Notes under the pieces: model-generated
Databases searched by the model: none
What the model saw: the letters and a program-made list of their open reading frames with translations, nothing else
Told to the model about the DNA's origin: nothing
From: an uncultured Clostridia bacterium
Lineage (GTDB): Bacteria; Bacillota; Clostridia; Christensenellales; Aristaeellaceae
Assembly (NCBI GenBank): GCA_934636425.1
Contig: CAKUAV010000030.1
Location: forward strand, 1 to 22,971
Direction of reading: 5' to 3'
DNA: 22,971 nucleotides
Part shown: piece by piece, positions 7,248-16,095 of the stretch
Numbering within the stretch: the first letter of the stretch is position 1
How the letters are laid out: every line of letters begins with the position of its first letter
Translations under genes and position numbers: made by a program

Positions 7248-8309
7248 ATGAGCAGAGCATACGATCTGATTGCGGCCACCAGCATGGGCGTGCGCATAAC
7301 GCCGATGAACCGCCAGCCGGTCGGCACGGGCAGCGGCTATGTCATGCAGGCCACCAGCGCCGAGAGCAATGTGCTGAACGTCTCGGCCAGCCTCGGCCTC
7401 AGGACGCGCGCGCTGACGGCGTTCGTCGAGGGCAGCCCGATCGCGGCGTTCATAAAGGGCGAGCTGAGGCGGCGCGGCATCGATACGCTGGCGAAGGAGG
7501 TGCCTCAGGGCGGCGCATGGGGCTATCGGCATCAGTTCAACATCGCCGACAGCGGCTTTGGCCCGCGCGGCCCGCGCGTTTGGAACGATCGCGCCGGCGA
7601 GGTTGGCCGGACGCTGACGGCGGCGGATTTCGACTGGAGGGCGGTGTTCGAGCAGGACGGCGCGCGCATGGTGCATATCTCCGGGCTCTTTGCGGCGCTT
7701 TCGCCCGAGACGGCGGGGCTGTGCGCCGTCATGGCCGAGCAGGCGCGCGCGCACGGCGCTCTGGTGAGCTTTGATCTCAATTACCGCGCGTCCTTCTGGG
7801 CGGGGCGGGAGGAGGCGCTGCGCAGCGCATTTTCGCGCATTGCGTCGCTCAGCGACATACTGGTCGGCAACGAGGAGGACTTTCAGCTGGCGCTGGGCAT
7901 TGAAGGCCCCGAGGCGGGCGGACGCGATTTGACGGAGCAGACCGAGCGCTTTTTCGAGATGATCGAGCGCGCGCGCGCCGCCTATCCGAACGCGCGCTGC
8001 TTCGCCACGACGCTGCGCGAGGTGATCGACGCGAACGCCCATCGCTGGGGCGCGCTCATGCTGTGCGATGGAGAGCGGTTTGTCGCCGCGCCGCGCGAGA
8101 TCGCCGTATTGGATCGCATCGGCGGCGGCGACGGCTTTGTGGGCGGGCTGTTGTACGGCTTTCTGCGCGGCTGGCCGCCGGAAAAGTGCCTGCAATTCGG
8201 CTGGGCGTGCGGCGCGCTGGCCGTGACCATGCTCGAGGATTACGCGTCGCCCGCCGACGAGGAGCAGGTGATGAGCATCTGGCGCGGCAATGCGCGGGTG
8301 AAGCGGTAA
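7248..8309 (+). CDS. PfkB family sugar kinase, 2-keto-3-deoxygluconate kinase-like
   Basis: 353 residues with a ribokinase/PfkB fold. The C-terminal PfkB signature is DRIGGGDGFVGG, with catalytic base Asp295 in the GxGD-like loop that forms the anion hole. SFDLNYRASFW near residue 175 and NEEDF near 210 are typical of 2-keto-3-deoxygluconate (KDG) kinases, which phosphorylate KDG with ATP to KDPG for cleavage to pyruvate and glyceraldehyde-3-phosphate. The N-terminus includes GTGSGYVMQATSAESNV, where the usual substrate-binding GG is less obvious. The start is set by AAGGAG 7 bases before ATG 7248; an earlier in-frame ATG at 7173 has no such site. No KDPG aldolase gene is in view. PfkB membership is sure; KDG specificity is an inference. 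Confidence 0.82.
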   Translation: MSRAYDLIAATSMGVRITPMNRQPVGTGSGYVMQATSAESNVLNVSASLGLRTRALTAFVEGSPIAAFIKGELRRRGIDTLAKEVPQGGAWGYRHQFNIADSGFGPRGPRVWNDRAGEVGRTLTAADFDWRAVFEQDGARMVHISGLFAALSPETAGLCAVMAEQARAHGALVSFDLNYRASFWAGREEALRSAFSRIASLSDILVGNEEDFQLALGIEGPEAGGRDLTEQTERFFEMIERARAAYPNARCFATTLREVIDANAHRWGALMLCDGERFVAAPREIAVLDRIGGGDGFVGGLLYGFLRGWPPEKCLQFGWACGALAVTMLEDYASPADEEQVMSIWRGNARVKR

Positions 8310-8356
8310 TCGCGCGGCGCGTGCTGGCGGCGCTTTGCGCGGCTTGTCGGAATCGT

Positions 8357-8790
8357 TTCTTCAGATGAGAAGGGCAAGGCTTCCGCTGACGGAGTGGGAG
8401 AGAGGGGCGGCGCAGTCACAGTCGCACCCCGATAGGTTGAAATTATGCGGGAGCGTCGAGGCGCGTTCTTCGGATGAAATTGAAAGCGCTTCCTTGCCGC
8501 GGCGCTGATCAGGCTGTGAGAGGGCGCGCCCTGCCGCGGGAGCAGGCTGAAATTGCGCGCGAGCAGGCTGTGCTCTTCGGAGCGAAACGGGGCGGCGCAG
8601 CTGGATTGCGCGCGAAGGGCGGTGTACCCTCTGCCGTCAAACTGTGCTGAAAGCGTGCGGAAGCGTGGCGGGGATGTTCTTCGGACGTAATGGCGCGACG
8701 CTTCCTCTGGCACGGCGCTGCTGGATTGCGCGCGAAGGGCGGCGCCCCCTCCGTCGCTTGAAACGGGCAAAACCGCGGCGCACTCAATTG
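8357..8790 (+). repeat. Degenerate ~107-bp tandem repeat between the sugar kinase and 6PGDH genes
   Basis: Four units begin with TTCTTC(G/A)GA-like sequence at 8357, 8466, 8573 and 8677 (periods 109, 107, 104). The middle of units 2-4 carries an AGGG...CCCT hairpin: the palindrome AGGGCGCGCCCT at 8521-8532, then an AGGG/CCCT pair near 8616-8630 and one near 8738-8751. A TTGCGCGCGA block recurs, as does a (T/C)TGAAA-(8-10 bases)-GCG(G/A)AGCGT-like segment. Units 3 and 4 share an exact 20-base block beginning GCTGGATTGC. No convincing gene lies in this 527-base gap. A weak TTGAAA/TATCGG pair at 8788-8816 might serve the downstream gene. Confidence 0.6.
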
Positions 8791-8836
8791 AAAAGGCATA
8801 TGCGGCGCTCTATCGGGCGCAAAGGAGATAATGCGT

Positions 8837-10285
<1,449 letters not shown>

Positions 10286-10378
10286 AGCGGGAGGGACTGA
10301 AGCGCATTTGGCACGCCTGCGCGGAGCGCGCTGGACGCGGAATCGATTGATTGCCTTGCGGCTCAGCCGCCCGAAGCG

Positions 10379-10546
10379 CTTGCATCCCCATTCACCAGCC
10401 TGGTAAGGCCCTTTTTGACAAGCTGACAGCTTCGCCAAAAGAAGGGGGAAAAGCGCGTCTGGCAGTGCAGTCTTTGCCGCCATGTCATTCACGTCTCTCT
10501 GCCGCGCATTGCTTTCCCCGGCTTTTTTTGTGAAGTGCCTGTTTTC
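10379..10546 (-). repeat. Mosaic dispersed repeat, copy 2 (part B plus, part A inverted)
   Basis: Part B (10379-10436) runs in the plus direction like 7070-7128. It is followed immediately by part A in reverse orientation (10437-10546), matching 6786-6912. The A/B order and orientation therefore differ from copy 1. There are no target-site duplications I can identify and no gene inside. It fills most of the 460-base gap between the convergent gnd and beta-mannosidase genes. Confidence 0.6.
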
Positions 10547-10633
10547 TGTTTCACCGCTGTGGGACGCGGGCACGGCGCGATGCCGCGCTGCCGCCGACAA
10601 CAGCTGATCGTGCCTGTAAAAAAGTGTAAAGAC

Positions 10634-10673
10634 AGCCTCCTGCGCAGAGTTTGCGGCAGGAGGCTTCGCTTTT
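10634..10673. terminator. Terminator hairpin between convergent gnd and beta-mannosidase genes
   Basis: AGCCTCCTGC (10634-10643) pairs perfectly over 10 bp with GCAGGAGGCT (10656-10665), followed by TCGCTTTT. On the opposite strand a T-rich stretch (GTCTTTACACTTTTTT) follows, so it may act both ways. Confidence 0.7.
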
Positions 10674-10748
10674 GCCGGTCGCTGTAATGCAGGGCGTTCG
10701 AGCGCCCGAGAACGGCTTCACGGCGCGCCGCATCATCGGCGATTCTGG

Positions 10749-13271
10749 CTAAATCCGCACAATCACCGACGGCTCTGCCGAGCCCAGCGCGCGCAGCTCG
10801 ATTGCGCCTTCCTTTTCGCGGACGAAATGCACCGTTCGCTCTTCGCCGGGCAGCATGGAGAAGAAATTGTCCTCGAAGACACAGTCGCCGTCCAGAGCGA
10901 GCGCGTGTATGTACTTTTCCGCGCGGATTGTCAGAGCGCCCTCATTCGTCGCCGTGACCACGGGCTGCGTCTCCGGGAAGGCGCAGTCCTGCGGCCGTCC
11001 CTCGAAGAACCAGGTTCGATCAAAGAAGCCGTTTCCGGAAATCTCCGCCATAAGCAGCGCGTCTGCGCCGGCTCTGGGCAGATCGCCCTCCAGCACGACG
11101 GAGGAGGTGTTCGCGTCCACGGAGAAATCCGCCCGCATTTCGGCCAGAGGCTGAGCGCGGTCGAAGGGCTGCAGGAACAGCCGTGCCGTTCCCGACGCCG
11201 GCGCGCGTCCGTCGCAGCAGACGTGCAGGCGATAGCGGCCGTCCTTTTCGTCGATGGAGGCCACGACAGGCGCGGCCGCGCGGCGGAAGCCGTACCACGC
11301 CGCCTTGGGGCGCGCGTAGTAGTCGATGATCGCCCAGCCGCTGGCCGGCCAGCAGTCGTCGAGCATCCAGTAGATCAGCCCGGAGGAGAACCACTTTTCG
11401 CGGCGGTACAGCTCCATCGTGATGCGCAGCCACTCATACTGCACATACTGCCGCTTGGCAATTTTGTCCGCCGGGCAGCGCGGCGCGCCCAGCAGCTTGT
11501 CCGAAATGGCGCACATATAGTCGTATATCTGGAATTCCCTGAACGCCTCTGCGGGATTGTTTTTCGTGTGGAAGCGCAGCATGCGCTCGTCATCGCCGAA
11601 TATATCCTCCTCTGTCAGGAAGCGGCGAAGGGAGGCGACCGACGGCATGCCCATGACGGGTTCCTCGGCGCAGAAGCGCGACAGATAGCCGTCGAAATAC
11701 GTTCGGTAGTCCTGCATGTCGTTTTTGCGGATATAGGAGAACCACTCGCCGATGTAGTTGGTGTTGTGCGTCGTGCCCCGCGTGATGGAGCCGTAGGGGC
11801 GGCCGCCGTAGGGACTGGACGGCAGGAAGGGACGGCTGGGATCCAGCTGCTCCAGCACAGGGCCTATGGCGCGCAGCGCAGAGCGCCGGCCGCCGTAATC
11901 CGCCATGTTTTCGTCGCCGTCCATGCCGTTTTCGTTGTCGCCCGTCCACCAGACCAGACAGGCATGGCTGCGCAGCCGCAGCGCCGCGTGCCGCGCCTCC
12001 ATGCGCAGATGCTCCAGAAAATCGTCGCTCCACTCGGGATAGCGCCCGCAGGCCATCAGAAAATCCTGCGTGACCATCAGCCCCAGTCGGTCGCAGGTTT
12101 CGTAAAACGCGTCCTGCTCGAACAGGCCGCCGCCCCATACGCGGATCATGTTCATGTGCGCGTCCCGGGCCAGCGTCAGCAGCCGCTCGATCTTTTCCGG
12201 CGTTTCCTCCGAGGGGAAGGGCTCGCAGGGCACCCAGTTCGCGCCCTTGCAGAATATGGGCACGCCGTTGACGATCAGCTCAAAGCCGGAGAATTCCTGC
12301 TCTTCGTTGCGATCCCAGAAGGCGTTTTCGCCCGAAACGTGCGGGCTCTCTTTGAGCTTCAGGCACTTTTTGAAGCTCTCGCTGCCGGGAAGATCGCGCG
12401 GTTGGAATATGCGCGCCGTGCGAATGCCCACAAGGAGCGCGCGCTCGTCCAGCGTCCGTCCCTCGCGCTCGACCGCCGCCGACAGGCGATACAGAGGCTG
12501 CGCGCCATAGCCGTTGGGCCACCACAGCTGGGGCTGCTCCACGTCGACATACTCGGTCATGACGTCCTCGACGATCCTGCGCCGCTTCGTCCAGACCACA
12601 TCGCCGTCGGGATCGGTCAGCGTCAGGCGGCAGAATGCGTCGTCGCCCGCGCCGGAGAACGCCGCCTGCACGAACAGCTGCGCGCCGAAATCGTCCAGAC
12701 AGAGCGTGTGCGCGCGCAGATCGTCCACCTCGCGGCGCTCGGCATAATGCAGCCGCACCGATCGGAATATCCCCATCGTCACGAATCGATCCACCCAGTC
12801 CCAGGAATAGGTGCACTGTATGCGGCGGGTATACAGCCTTTCGGCAGTGAACGCCGCCGGACGCTCGGGCAGACCCGCCGTCATGGCGATGGGCGAAAAA
12901 AGCACCACGCGCAGCGTATTGATGCCCTTGCGCAGTCCTCTGGCCGGGAAGGCGTGGGGCACGAACATATCGTCCGCCGCGCCGATTTCCAGTCCGTTGA
13001 GAAATACGCGGCAGCAGGTATCCAGCCCGTCGAATTCGATCTGCGCGTCCTCGCAGGCCTCCGGCGCATCGAATTCCCGCTCGTAGGCCCAGTTCCACCG
13101 CTCGACCCACTGCGACGATTCCGCATTGCTGCGCCAGAAGAGCTCCTTCAGCGTGCCGTCGCGCAGCAGATCGGCGTGCACGCAGCCGGGCACGCGTCCC
13201 TCAAAGGTGATGCGCCGGCCATCGGGCGCAAAGCCCTCGCCGCGCCATGCTCCGTCCAGAGACAGTCTCAT
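10749..13271 (-). CDS. Beta-mannosidase, glycoside hydrolase family 2
   Basis: 840 residues, typical for GH2 beta-mannosidases. The N-terminal jelly-roll domain (about 1-170) has VPGCVHADLLRDG and the WDWVDRFV sugar-pocket segment. Ig-like and TIM barrel domains follow. KGANWVPCEPFPSEET and MNMIRVWGGGLFEQDAFYE are diagnostic of beta-mannosidases. The acid/base is Glu447 in WWTGDNEN. The nucleophile aligns with Glu536 in FCAEEPVMGMPS, 89 residues later (about 93 in characterised members). Both motifs deviate from the usual GNNE and SEFG. There is no signal peptide, so it probably works inside the cell on imported mannosides or manno-oligosaccharides. The start at 13271 has AAGGAGG 8 bases upstream; an in-frame ATG at 13352 lacks one. 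It is a single-gene unit. Confidence 0.88.
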   Translation of the reverse strand: MRLSLDGAWRGEGFAPDGRRITFEGRVPGCVHADLLRDGTLKELFWRSNAESSQWVERWNWAYEREFDAPEACEDAQIEFDGLDTCCRVFLNGLEIGAADDMFVPHAFPARGLRKGINTLRVVLFSPIAMTAGLPERPAAFTAERLYTRRIQCTYSWDWVDRFVTMGIFRSVRLHYAERREVDDLRAHTLCLDDFGAQLFVQAAFSGAGDDAFCRLTLTDPDGDVVWTKRRRIVEDVMTEYVDVEQPQLWWPNGYGAQPLYRLSAAVEREGRTLDERALLVGIRTARIFQPRDLPGSESFKKCLKLKESPHVSGENAFWDRNEEQEFSGFELIVNGVPIFCKGANWVPCEPFPSEETPEKIERLLTLARDAHMNMIRVWGGGLFEQDAFYETCDRLGLMVTQDFLMACGRYPEWSDDFLEHLRMEARHAALRLRSHACLVWWTGDNENGMDGDENMADYGGRRSALRAIGPVLEQLDPSRPFLPSSPYGGRPYGSITRGTTHNTNYIGEWFSYIRKNDMQDYRTYFDGYLSRFCAEEPVMGMPSVASLRRFLTEEDIFGDDERMLRFHTKNNPAEAFREFQIYDYMCAISDKLLGAPRCPADKIAKRQYVQYEWLRITMELYRREKWFSSGLIYWMLDDCWPASGWAIIDYYARPKAAWYGFRRAAAPVVASIDEKDGRYRLHVCCDGRAPASGTARLFLQPFDRAQPLAEMRADFSVDANTSSVVLEGDLPRAGADALLMAEISGNGFFDRTWFFEGRPQDCAFPETQPVVTATNEGALTIRAEKYIHALALDGDCVFEDNFFSMLPGEERTVHFVREKEGAIELRALGSAEPSVIVRI

Positions 13272-13504
13272 TCCTTTTCCCTCCTTAAAAGAGTGCGTTT
13301 TGAAATTTATTGATGTGAAATGCGCTTCGCCGTTTCCGCGCCGGACTTTCACGATTCAGCGCCGCTAAACCGTTGGAAAGCGCCCTGAAGCCGGGCGCAG
13401 TCCGCAAAAGAGAGCCCCTGACACAGTCAAGCTCGGCAGGCGGGGCGCAGAAAAAGCGCGGCGCCCCGGACGACTGAAGCGCGCGGGCGCAATCGACTCG
13501 GGGC

Positions 13505-13518
13505 GTTTCCATGGAAAC
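13505..13518. promoter_or_regulatory. Perfect 14-bp palindrome, possible operator for beta-mannosidase
   Basis: GTTTCCATGGAAAC is a perfect palindrome, about 45-58 bases downstream of the predicted transcription start on the minus strand and 234 bases before the beta-mannosidase ATG. Size and symmetry fit a LacI- or GntR-type operator acting as a roadblock. No regulator gene is nearby. Confidence 0.35.
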
Positions 13519-13569
13519 TGCGCTGCTTTTCAATGCGGCGGCGCATATGGGCTGCTTCGTCCATCAGAG

Positions 13570-13598
13570 ATTATAGCGCAGAATCCTCCGAAATGGAA
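13570..13598 (-). promoter_or_regulatory. Possible promoter of the beta-mannosidase gene
   Basis: On the minus strand TTCCAT (13593-13598) lies 17 bases before a perfect TATAAT (13570-13575). The -35 is weak. The leader would be about 290 bases. I see no better candidate in the 386 bases between the gene start and the argF terminator; apart from the palindrome at 13505-13518 that gap shows only short GC-rich inverted repeats. Confidence 0.4.
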
Positions 13599-13657
13599 TG
13601 GGGCAGATTGAAAAAATTGGCGAAGACGGCAACGGGCACTGGCGGGCGCGGACATCT

Positions 13658-13702
13658 AAAAAAACAACGCCCGCCGCGGGAAAATGCGTCCGCGGCGGGC
13701 GT
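13658..13702 (-). terminator. Intrinsic terminator of argF
   Basis: ACGCCCGCCGCGG (13667-13679) pairs perfectly over 13 bp with CCGCGGCGGGCGT (13690-13702). On the minus strand it is followed by TG and seven T's. It starts 14 bases after the argF stop. Confidence 0.88.
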
Positions 13703-13716
13703 GCTGTTTGCGCTTT

Positions 13717-14700
13717 TTACAGCGTGGCGGCCATGACGGCCTTGATTGTGTGCATGCGGTTTTCGGCCTCGTCGAACACCAGCGACTGCGCGCTTTCGAA
13801 AACCTCGTCGGTCACTTCCATGGCCTCGCGGTTGAACTTTTCGCCCATTTCGCGGCCGATGGTCGTATTGTGGTCGTGGAAGGCGGGCAGGCAGTGCATA
13901 AATACGCATTGCGGCCCGGCGGCCTCCATCAGCGCGCGGTTGACCTGATAGGGGTGAAGATCGGCGATGCGCTCCGCCCAGATTTCGAGCGGCTCGCCCA
14001 TGGACACCCACACGTCTGTGTAGATCACGTCGGCGTTTTTGACGGCGGCCAGGGGGTCGCTGGAGAGCGTGATGCGCGCGCCGGTCTCTTCGGCGATTTC
14101 ACGGCAGGTCTTGACCAGCGCGGGATCGGGATAATATTTCTCCGGCGCGCAGGCGGTGAAGTTTAGCCCCATCCTGGCGCAGCCCACCATCAGCGAGTTG
14201 CCCATGTTGTAGCGGGCGTCGCCCATATAGACGAGTTTGACGCCCTTCAGGCGACCGAAATGCTCGCTGATTGTGAGAAAGTCGGCGAGAATCTGCGTCG
14301 GATGGAACTCATTGGTCAGGCCGTTCCAGACCGGAACGCCCGCATGGCGCGCCAGCTCCTCGACGATTTTCTGGCCATAGCCGCGGTATTCTATGCCGTC
14401 GAACATGCGCCCCAGCACGCGCGCCGTGTCGGCGATGCTCTCCTTTTTGCCGATCTGCGAGCCGGATGGATCGAGATAGGTCACGCCCATGCCCAGATCG
14501 CGCGCCGCCACCTCGAATGCGCAGCGTGTGCGCGTGCTGGTCTTTTCAAAGATCAGCGCGATGTTCTTGCCGCGGTGCATATCGTGCGCCTCGCCCCGCT
14601 TTTTGCGCGCCTTCAGATCGGCGGAAAGATCGATCAGATACTGTATTTCCTGCGGCGTGAAGTCCAGCAGCTTCAAAAAGCTCCTGCCTTTGAGATTCAT
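13717..14700 (-). CDS. argF: Ornithine carbamoyltransferase
   Basis: 327 residues, the normal length. It transfers the carbamoyl group from carbamoyl phosphate to ornithine, giving citrulline, in arginine synthesis (or the reverse in arginine breakdown). The carbamoyl-phosphate loop is FEKTSTRTR (STRTR at 55-59); FHPTQ follows in the middle. DVWVSMGE and HCLPAFHDH (His269, Cys270) form the ornithine site. These distinguish it from aspartate carbamoyltransferase. The start at 14700 has AGGGGG about 8 bases upstream; an in-frame ATG at 14745 lies close to the -10 and is excluded. No other arg or arcABC genes are adjacent, so anabolic or catabolic use cannot be decided from context. It is transcribed alone, with a strong promoter and terminator. 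Confidence 0.94.
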   Translation of the reverse strand: MNLKGRSFLKLLDFTPQEIQYLIDLSADLKARKKRGEAHDMHRGKNIALIFEKTSTRTRCAFEVAARDLGMGVTYLDPSGSQIGKKESIADTARVLGRMFDGIEYRGYGQKIVEELARHAGVPVWNGLTNEFHPTQILADFLTISEHFGRLKGVKLVYMGDARYNMGNSLMVGCARMGLNFTACAPEKYYPDPALVKTCREIAEETGARITLSSDPLAAVKNADVIYTDVWVSMGEPLEIWAERIADLHPYQVNRALMEAAGPQCVFMHCLPAFHDHNTTIGREMGEKFNREAMEVTDEVFESAQSLVFDEAENRMHTIKAVMAATL

Positions 14701-14736
14701 GGCGACGCCCCCTGTCTGATGAAATGATGTAGTATT

Positions 14737-14765
14737 ATTATACAACTCCGTGAGTATATATGCAA
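14737..14765 (-). promoter_or_regulatory. argF: Promoter of argF
   Basis: On the minus strand TTGCAT (14760-14765) and a perfect TATAAT (14737-14742) are 17 bases apart. The -10 sits inside the AT-rich inverted repeat GTATAATAATAC, and ATATATAC overlaps the -35. ArgR operators are AT-rich and palindromic, but I cannot match the consensus well enough to claim one. Confidence 0.75.
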
Positions 14766-14788
14766 CTGGCCGACGGGCATTTTTATGG

Positions 14789-14817
14789 TTGATTTATGTA
14801 AAGAAAGAGAGTATAAT
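14789..14817 (+). promoter_or_regulatory. Promoter of the Gfo/Idh-like gene
   Basis: TTGATT (14789-14794) and a perfect TATAAT (14812-14817) are separated by 17 bases. It lies back-to-back with the argF promoter, the two -35 boxes being 23 bases apart, so the two genes may influence each other. The start would be near 14824, giving a leader of about 20 bases. Confidence 0.75.
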
Positions 14818-14843
14818 GGAGGGCAGTGAGGGAGGGGAACACT

Positions 14844-15683
14844 ATGAAAATCGGACTGATAGACTATATGATCGACGAATGGCACGCCAACAACTATCCG
14901 GCGTGGATTGAACTGGCCTGCGAAAAGCTGGGCGTTTCGGCGGAGATCGCCTATGTATGGGCGGAGGATCCCGCGCCCGAGGGCAAGATGACCACGGCCG
15001 AGTGGTGCGCCCGCTTCAGCGGCGAGGCGTGCGATACGCTGGAGGCCGTGTGCGAGAAGAGCGACGTGATCATGATTCTCGCGCCGAGCAATCCCGAAAA
15101 GCACCTGCCTTATGCCGAGCGCGCGCTCAAGTTCGGCAAGCCGACCTACATCGACAAGACGTTTGCGCCCGACGCGGCGTCCGCCCGGCGTATGTTCGAG
15201 CTGAGCCGCAAATACGGCGCGCCGATGTTCAGCACGTCCGCGCTGCGCTATGCCGAGGAGCTCAGCGGCTTTGAGCACGTCAATGCGGTCATGACGACCG
15301 GCGGCGGCAGAACGCTGGACGAATACTGCATCCATCAGATCGAGATGATCGTGCGCCTGATGGGCACGGAGGCCAAGAGCGTGGTCTGCGGCGGCAGCGA
15401 GAAGCACGCCACCTGCCTGATCGACTTTGGACACGGCCGCACGGCGGCGCTCAACTACGGCGCGGAAATGCCCTTCACGCTGGACATTCAGCGCGCGGCG
15501 GGCGAGGACAGCGTCTATCTGCCGGTCAATTCGGCGTTCTTCCCGACGCTGCTCGAGAAGATCGTCGGCTTCTATGCCGGTTCTCCCGTGCCGGTGAGCG
15601 AGGAGCAGACCATCGCCTGCATGACGCTGCGCGAGGCCGTTTTGAAGGCGGCGAAGGAGCCCGGCCGCCGCATCGCCGTGTGA
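14844..15683 (+). CDS. Short Gfo/Idh/MocA-like oxidoreductase
   Basis: 279 residues, shorter than the usual 330-400. SDVIMILAPSNPEKHLPYAERALKFGKPTYIDKTFAPD (here in pieces: VIMILAPSNP at 75-84, KPTYIDKTFAPD at 99-110) matches the Gfo/Idh/MocA Rossmann domain, with DKT in place of the usual EKP. LDEYCIHQIEMIVRLMG carries His164 where these enzymes have their conserved histidine. The N-terminus begins MKIGLIDYMIDEWHAN and lacks the GxGxxG dinucleotide loop. Family members usually oxidise or reduce sugars and inositols with NAD(P). With the loop missing, activity may be altered, or this may be a non-catalytic or sugar-sensing relative. The start at 14844 has GGGAGGGG 6 bases upstream. Confidence 0.7.
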   Translation: MKIGLIDYMIDEWHANNYPAWIELACEKLGVSAEIAYVWAEDPAPEGKMTTAEWCARFSGEACDTLEAVCEKSDVIMILAPSNPEKHLPYAERALKFGKPTYIDKTFAPDAASARRMFELSRKYGAPMFSTSALRYAEELSGFEHVNAVMTTGGGRTLDEYCIHQIEMIVRLMGTEAKSVVCGGSEKHATCLIDFGHGRTAALNYGAEMPFTLDIQRAAGEDSVYLPVNSAFFPTLLEKIVGFYAGSPVPVSEEQTIACMTLREAVLKAAKEPGRRIAV

Positions 15684-15695
15684 CGAAACATTTAC

Positions 15696-15724
15696 TTGAC
15701 TTGCGCGGAAAGATTGTGTATACT
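15696..15724 (+). promoter_or_regulatory. Promoter of the manganese riboswitch-mntP unit
   Basis: TTGACT (15696-15701) and TATACT (15719-15724) are separated by 17 bases, placing the start just before the riboswitch. It begins 13 bases after the stop of the Gfo/Idh-like gene. Confidence 0.75.
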
Positions 15725-15732
15725 AACTTCTG

Positions 15733-15848
15733 TTCTGAGGGAGTAATTGGCGCGTGATTTTTCGCGCGCGGCAAGTCAACATGCTGGCCCAAAGGCCTGG
15801 CTTGCCTGACGGAAGGGGCGATGCCCTTTTCGGATAATGAGACTCATG
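15733..15848 (+). promoter_or_regulatory. yybP-ykoY manganese riboswitch
   Basis: The sequence has the class landmarks: CTGAGGGAGTA at 15735-15745 (consensus GGGGAGUA), GCAAGTCAACATGCTGG, CTTGCCTGACGG in the distal arm, then GATAATGAGACTCA closing at 15846. TGAG at the 5' side pairs with CTCA at the 3' side as P1. yybP-ykoY RNAs bind Mn2+ and switch on manganese exporters, and the next gene is mntP. The downstream hairpins form a transcriptional expression platform. Sequence and context agree. Confidence 0.88.
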
Positions 15849-15879
15849 CGCGGCTGCGTTTTTGGCGCTGCTGTGCGGA

Positions 15880-15936
15880 GTCTGTCTCCTTTTGAGAATG
15901 CGTTTGAGGAGCGGACAGACGAGCCGCTCCTTTTTT
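15880..15936 (+). terminator. Terminator/antiterminator of the manganese riboswitch
   Basis: The terminator is AGGAGCGG (15907-15914) pairing with CCGCTCCT (15924-15931), followed by six T's. A competing stem forms from GTCTGTC plus TCC (15880-15889) with GGA and GACAGAC (15908-15920), using the terminator's 5' arm. The two are mutually exclusive, so Mn2+ binding upstream can decide read-through. Confidence 0.8.
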
Positions 15937-16095
15937 ATGCGTTAAGGGCGCGTCTTGGCGATTCCGCAGGCTTCAATGCGCCCATAAACGCCGCGTTTGC
16001 CGCGAGGCATTCGCTTTTTGAGACGCGCTCCGGTGCTGAAGGGAGCGGCGCGCGCGTAAAACAAAAGGAAAGCACAGCGATGGGAGGTTGACTCA

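Noticed and set aside
10827..13313. An 828-codon open frame on the plus strand, antisense to the beta-mannosidase
   Set aside because: It mirrors a real gene in GC-rich DNA, has low-complexity Arg/Ala/His-rich sequence, no family motif and no ribosome binding site.
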